This document shows positions 23,482 to 25,544 of a DNA stretch of 25,544 nucleotides, one piece after another; position 1 is the stretch's first letter; every line of letters starts with the position of its first letter. The position numbers were made by a program, and so were the translations under genes. Where the stretch lies: NCBI GenBank assembly GCA_964627755.1, contig CAZVIH010000038.1:1-25544 (forward strand). Reading direction: 5' to 3'. Under the pieces are notes generated by a model. The model saw nothing but the letters and a program-made list of their open reading frames with translations. It was not told the DNA's origin and did no database searches. This DNA comes from B10-G9 sp964627755. GTDB lineage: Bacteria > Chloroflexota > Anaerolineae > Anaerolineales > UBA11858.

Positions 23482-23733
23482 ATGTTACAAATCAAAATAT
23501 TAGGTACTGGCTGCCCCAATTGCAAAAAACTTGAACAGGAAACAAAAAAAGCTGTTACAAGCTTGGCGATCGAAGCTGAGTTCGAAAAAGTCACTGATTA
23601 CCAGAAGATCATGGAATATGACGTTCTCAGTACTCCTGGTCTTGTTATTAATGAAAAAGTTGTATCAAGCGGTAAAATCCCATCCCAGGGAGAAATTACT
23701 TCTTTCTTAACAAGCGCATTGGAAAACAGCTAG
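23482..23733 (+). CDS. Small thioredoxin-like redox protein (CPNC)
   Basis: An 83-residue protein of the compact thioredoxin family found in methanogens and ars/permease clusters. The redox motif C11-P-N-C14 lies in GTGCPNCKKLE, and the cis-proline motif TPG is at 51-53. It has no signal peptide, so it acts in the cytosol. In this setting it may pass electrons or metalloid-thiolates to the permease or to arsenate reduction; this is inference. AAGGAG six nucleotides upstream gives a firm start. It is transcribed with arsR, and an intrinsic terminator follows 20 bp after its stop. Its stop codon is TAG, so TAG is a normal stop in this genome. Confidence 0.9.
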   Translation: MLQIKILGTGCPNCKKLEQETKKAVTSLAIEAEFEKVTDYQKIMEYDVLSTPGLVINEKVVSSGKIPSQGEITSFLTSALENS

Positions 23734-23753
23734 ATCGTTCCGACTGTTTTTTT

Positions 23754-23775
23754 ACCTGCCCCGGCAGGTATTTTT
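23754..23775 (+). terminator. Intrinsic terminator inside the ars cluster
   Basis: ACCTGCC-CC-GGCAGGT followed by ATTTTT. It lies between the thioredoxin-like gene and the permease, all on the plus strand, so it either ends the arsR transcript or works as a partial terminator. Confidence 0.75.
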
Positions 23776-23787
23776 GTGGACTAATAC

Positions 23788-23803
23788 ATTCAAGAATTCG
23801 AAT
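23788..23803 (+). promoter_or_regulatory. Second candidate ArsR operator, upstream of the permease
   Basis: ATTC-AAGAATTC-GAAT repeats the half-sites and the 8-nt spacing of the operator at 23075-23094. It is 20 nt before the permease ATG and just after the terminator. A weak promoter could overlap it (TTGTGG at 23774-23779, TCGAAT 18 bp on). Confidence 0.45.
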
Positions 23804-23822
23804 ACAACCAGGAAAAATCATT

Positions 23823-25289
23823 ATGGCTGCAATATTGGAATATGTTTCTCATCTGTTTTTCAGCGGCGTTGGTAATCTTGCGGCTTATCTGGCCGCTCAC
23901 GTGCTGTTATGTTTGTTACCAGCTTTTTATATCGCCGGGGCCATGACTGCTTTGATTCCCAAGGAAACCGTTACCCGCTACCTGGGCCGCAATACACCCA
24001 AATATATCTCCTATCCAGCCGCTGCTGCGGCCGGATTTCTGCTGGCGGTCTGCTCCTGCACGGTGATCCCGCTCTTTGCCGGTATCCATAAAAAAGGAGC
24101 CGGATTAGGACCAGCAATTACATTTCTTTTTGTCGCCCCGGCTGTGAACATTCTCGCCCTGACCTACACCGGTGCTGTGATCGGCATGGATCTGGCGATT
24201 GCCAGGTTGGTATTATCGATCGCATTTGGCATCGGCATAGGCATTATCATGGCTTTGATCTTCCGCAAGGAAGATGCCGAACATGATAAAAAAACCGATT
24301 TGATGTTCGCGGGACAGGCCACAATGAGAAAGGTAGCTGTTATATTCCTGCTCATTTTGGTAGCTCTACTGGTAGTGGGCACTTTCCAGATCGAGGTACT
24401 GAAAACTGCCTATTTTGAAATAAATTTGGCTCTTCCAGGCGTAAATCAGTTCCAGGAGAATTTATTCCGATTAATTCCCTTTGATCCATCAAGAGGTGAG
24501 GAAGGAGTGACAGCCCAGGGCGCTGTGTTAATTGGCCTTTTAATCTTAATCGGACTAACTGCCTGGAGGGGTATAGAAAAGATCCATGATGGCTTTAATA
24601 CCTGGACCTGGATCTCAACCGCCCTGGTTGGTCTGACTCTGATCTTTGCCGCCCTGTCTGTCAATCCTTATCCCGGGGGTGTAGCGCTAGCATTTACGGG
24701 GAAATTTTTTGGAGTTCTGTTATCTGTCATTCTCCTGGGCTGGATGATCCCTACCCAGCTGACCGAGAATGAAACGCGTGATTTCTTATGGGAAACCTGG
24801 CGTTTTATTAAACAGATCTTCCCTTTGCTGATCGTCGGCGTCTTTGCAGTCGGAGTGATCCGGGTGCTGATCAAGCCGGAGTGGATCCAGGCCGTCGCTG
24901 GCCAAAATACAATTCTTGGGAATTTTGTGGGGGTCATATTTGGCGTATTTATGTACTTCCCCACCCTGGTTGAAGTCCCCATCGCCCAGATGTTCCTCAG
25001 CCTGGGTATGCACCGCGGTCCGCTGCTGGCGTACCTGATCTCTGATCCGGAGCTCAGCCTGCAGAGCATCTTGATCACAGCTTCCATCATTGGAAAACTA
25101 AAAGCCTGGGTTTACGTTGCCTGGGTTTCGTTATTCAGCACAGTTGCAGGACTGCTTTACGGCGCCTGGGTGAACGGCACCAGCCTGGGGCTGGTAACAC
25201 TCTATCTGGCTATTTTCCTGGGGTTACTGGCGCTGCTGGTTTGGCTGATAGAGCGTAATAATGATAAAACATCCCCCGTTGAGGCTTAA
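23823..25289 (+). CDS. DUF318/ArsP-type permease
   Basis: A 488-residue polytopic membrane protein with about ten helices. The family signature is in the first half: GFLLAVCSCTVIPLFAGIHK at 71-90, with the paired C77 and C79 in a membrane segment, then KGAGLGPA at 91-98 and FVAPAVNI at 103-110. The C-terminal half repeats the theme with FMYFPTLVEVPIA, GMHRGPLLAYL and SIIGKLKAW. Related permeases export organoarsenicals (ArsP) or are linked to other metals; the cysteine pair could pass metalloid-thiolates. AGGA ten nucleotides upstream supports the ATG. It sits between a thioredoxin-like gene and acr3, which makes metalloid efflux the best guess; the exact substrate is not evident. Confidence 0.88.
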   Translation: MAAILEYVSHLFFSGVGNLAAYLAAHVLLCLLPAFYIAGAMTALIPKETVTRYLGRNTPKYISYPAAAAAGFLLAVCSCTVIPLFAGIHKKGAGLGPAITFLFVAPAVNILALTYTGAVIGMDLAIARLVLSIAFGIGIGIIMALIFRKEDAEHDKKTDLMFAGQATMRKVAVIFLLILVALLVVGTFQIEVLKTAYFEINLALPGVNQFQENLFRLIPFDPSRGEEGVTAQGAVLIGLLILIGLTAWRGIEKIHDGFNTWTWISTALVGLTLIFAALSVNPYPGGVALAFTGKFFGVLLSVILLGWMIPTQLTENETRDFLWETWRFIKQIFPLLIVGVFAVGVIRVLIKPEWIQAVAGQNTILGNFVGVIFGVFMYFPTLVEVPIAQMFLSLGMHRGPLLAYLISDPELSLQSILITASIIGKLKAWVYVAWVSLFSTVAGLLYGAWVNGTSLGLVTLYLAIFLGLLALLVWLIERNNDKTSPVEA

Positions 25290-25325
25290 TCAGCTTATTT
25301 GAGCTAAGTCGGAAAGGGTTTAGCT

Positions 25326-25394
25326 ATGATAAATAAACACAGAAAAAAAGTTCCCGGATATCTAGAAAAATATTATGTCAATAACCAAGGCTGA
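25326..25394 (+). CDS. 22-residue ORF between permease and acr3
   Basis: ATG at 25326 is preceded by AAAGGG seven nucleotides upstream and opens a short basic peptide (MINKHRKKVPGYLEKYYVNN, two more residues, then TGA). Its stop is 13 bp before the acr3 ATG, so its translation would deliver ribosomes to acr3. It may be a leader or coupling peptide, a genuine microprotein, or chance. No family is recognised. Confidence 0.3.
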   Translation: MINKHRKKVPGYLEKYYVNNQG

Positions 25395-25407
25395 GCAAGG
25401 AGTAAAT

Positions 25408-25544
25408 ATGAACGGAAAAACTGATAGAAAACTGTCATTTTTGGACCGTTTCCTGACGCTGTGGATCTTCCTTGCCATGGCTGTTGGCGTTGGGATTGGT
25501 TTTCTTTTTCCTAAGGGTGTAGAAACTTTCAACGCCGTAGTCTC
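25408..25544 (+). CDS. acr3: Acr3-type arsenite efflux transporter (5' part)
   Basis: Only the first 45 residues are in the window. They read KLSFLDRFLTLWIFLAMAVG followed by VGIGFLFP, the characteristic N-terminus of Acr3 arsenite/H+ antiporters (family pattern LSFLDRxLTLWIFLAMxxG). The first transmembrane helix is about 17-34. AAGGAG (25397-25402) gives a firm start. It follows the permease and closes the visible part of the ars cluster. The gene continues beyond 25544. Confidence 0.9.
   Translation, partial: MNGKTDRKLSFLDRFLTLWIFLAMAVGVGIGFLFPKGVETFNAVV

Overview
The window reads like a chromosome segment from a Gram-type-atypical, AddAB-using bacterium, most probably Chloroflexota (Anaerolineae-like). 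This placement is inference. It rests on AddAB rather than RecBCD, a Flp pilin, a lipoprotein with a long Thr/Pro/Ser stalk before a CAP domain, a YchF with a divergent P-loop, and frequent TTG starts. There is no rRNA, tRNA, CRISPR array, phage module or insertion sequence that I can see.

Left part (1-10175). A protein tail enters from the left and ends at a clear intrinsic terminator (208-239). A minus-strand run of four tightly spaced genes follows. In transcription order these are cellobiose phosphorylase (GH94), a CPBP-family membrane protease, addB and addA. The last two form the double-strand-break resection helicase-nuclease and are only 3 bp apart. The phosphorylase is divergent from a plus-strand HD-domain hydrolase across an AT-rich spacer.

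Middle (10355-14864). The plus strand carries the HD protein, a zinc-ribbon membrane protein with a Cys-rich C-terminal domain, and a SAM methyltransferase. The methyltransferase overlaps tail-to-tail by 11 bp with ychF, a ribosome-associated NTPase with an altered P-loop. A 48-residue Flp-type pilin gene lies alone at 14718-14864 (minus), with a perfect Shine-Dalgarno and a series of hairpins after it.

Signalling block (15363-22371). A minus-strand pair encodes a CheB-CheR-coiled-coil-PAS fusion and a PAS-GGDEF diguanylate cyclase. Divergent from it is a six-helix membrane GGDEF protein. Both cyclases keep the active-site and inhibitory-site motifs. A secreted CAP-domain lipoprotein follows on the minus strand.

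Right end (22372-25544). After a hairpin-rich spacer comes a plus-strand arsenic/metalloid cluster: arsR, a small CPNC thioredoxin-like protein, a DUF318/ArsP-type permease, a 22-codon ORF, and the start of acr3, which runs off the window. The most interesting new observation is here. Two ATTC-N8-GAAT inverted repeats lie at the arsR promoter/start and upstream of the permease, and an intrinsic terminator separates the two halves of the cluster. This suggests one regulator acting at two promoters. The arsR and CAP-lipoprotein starts also sit exactly 10 nt after a -10 box, which points to very short or absent leaders.
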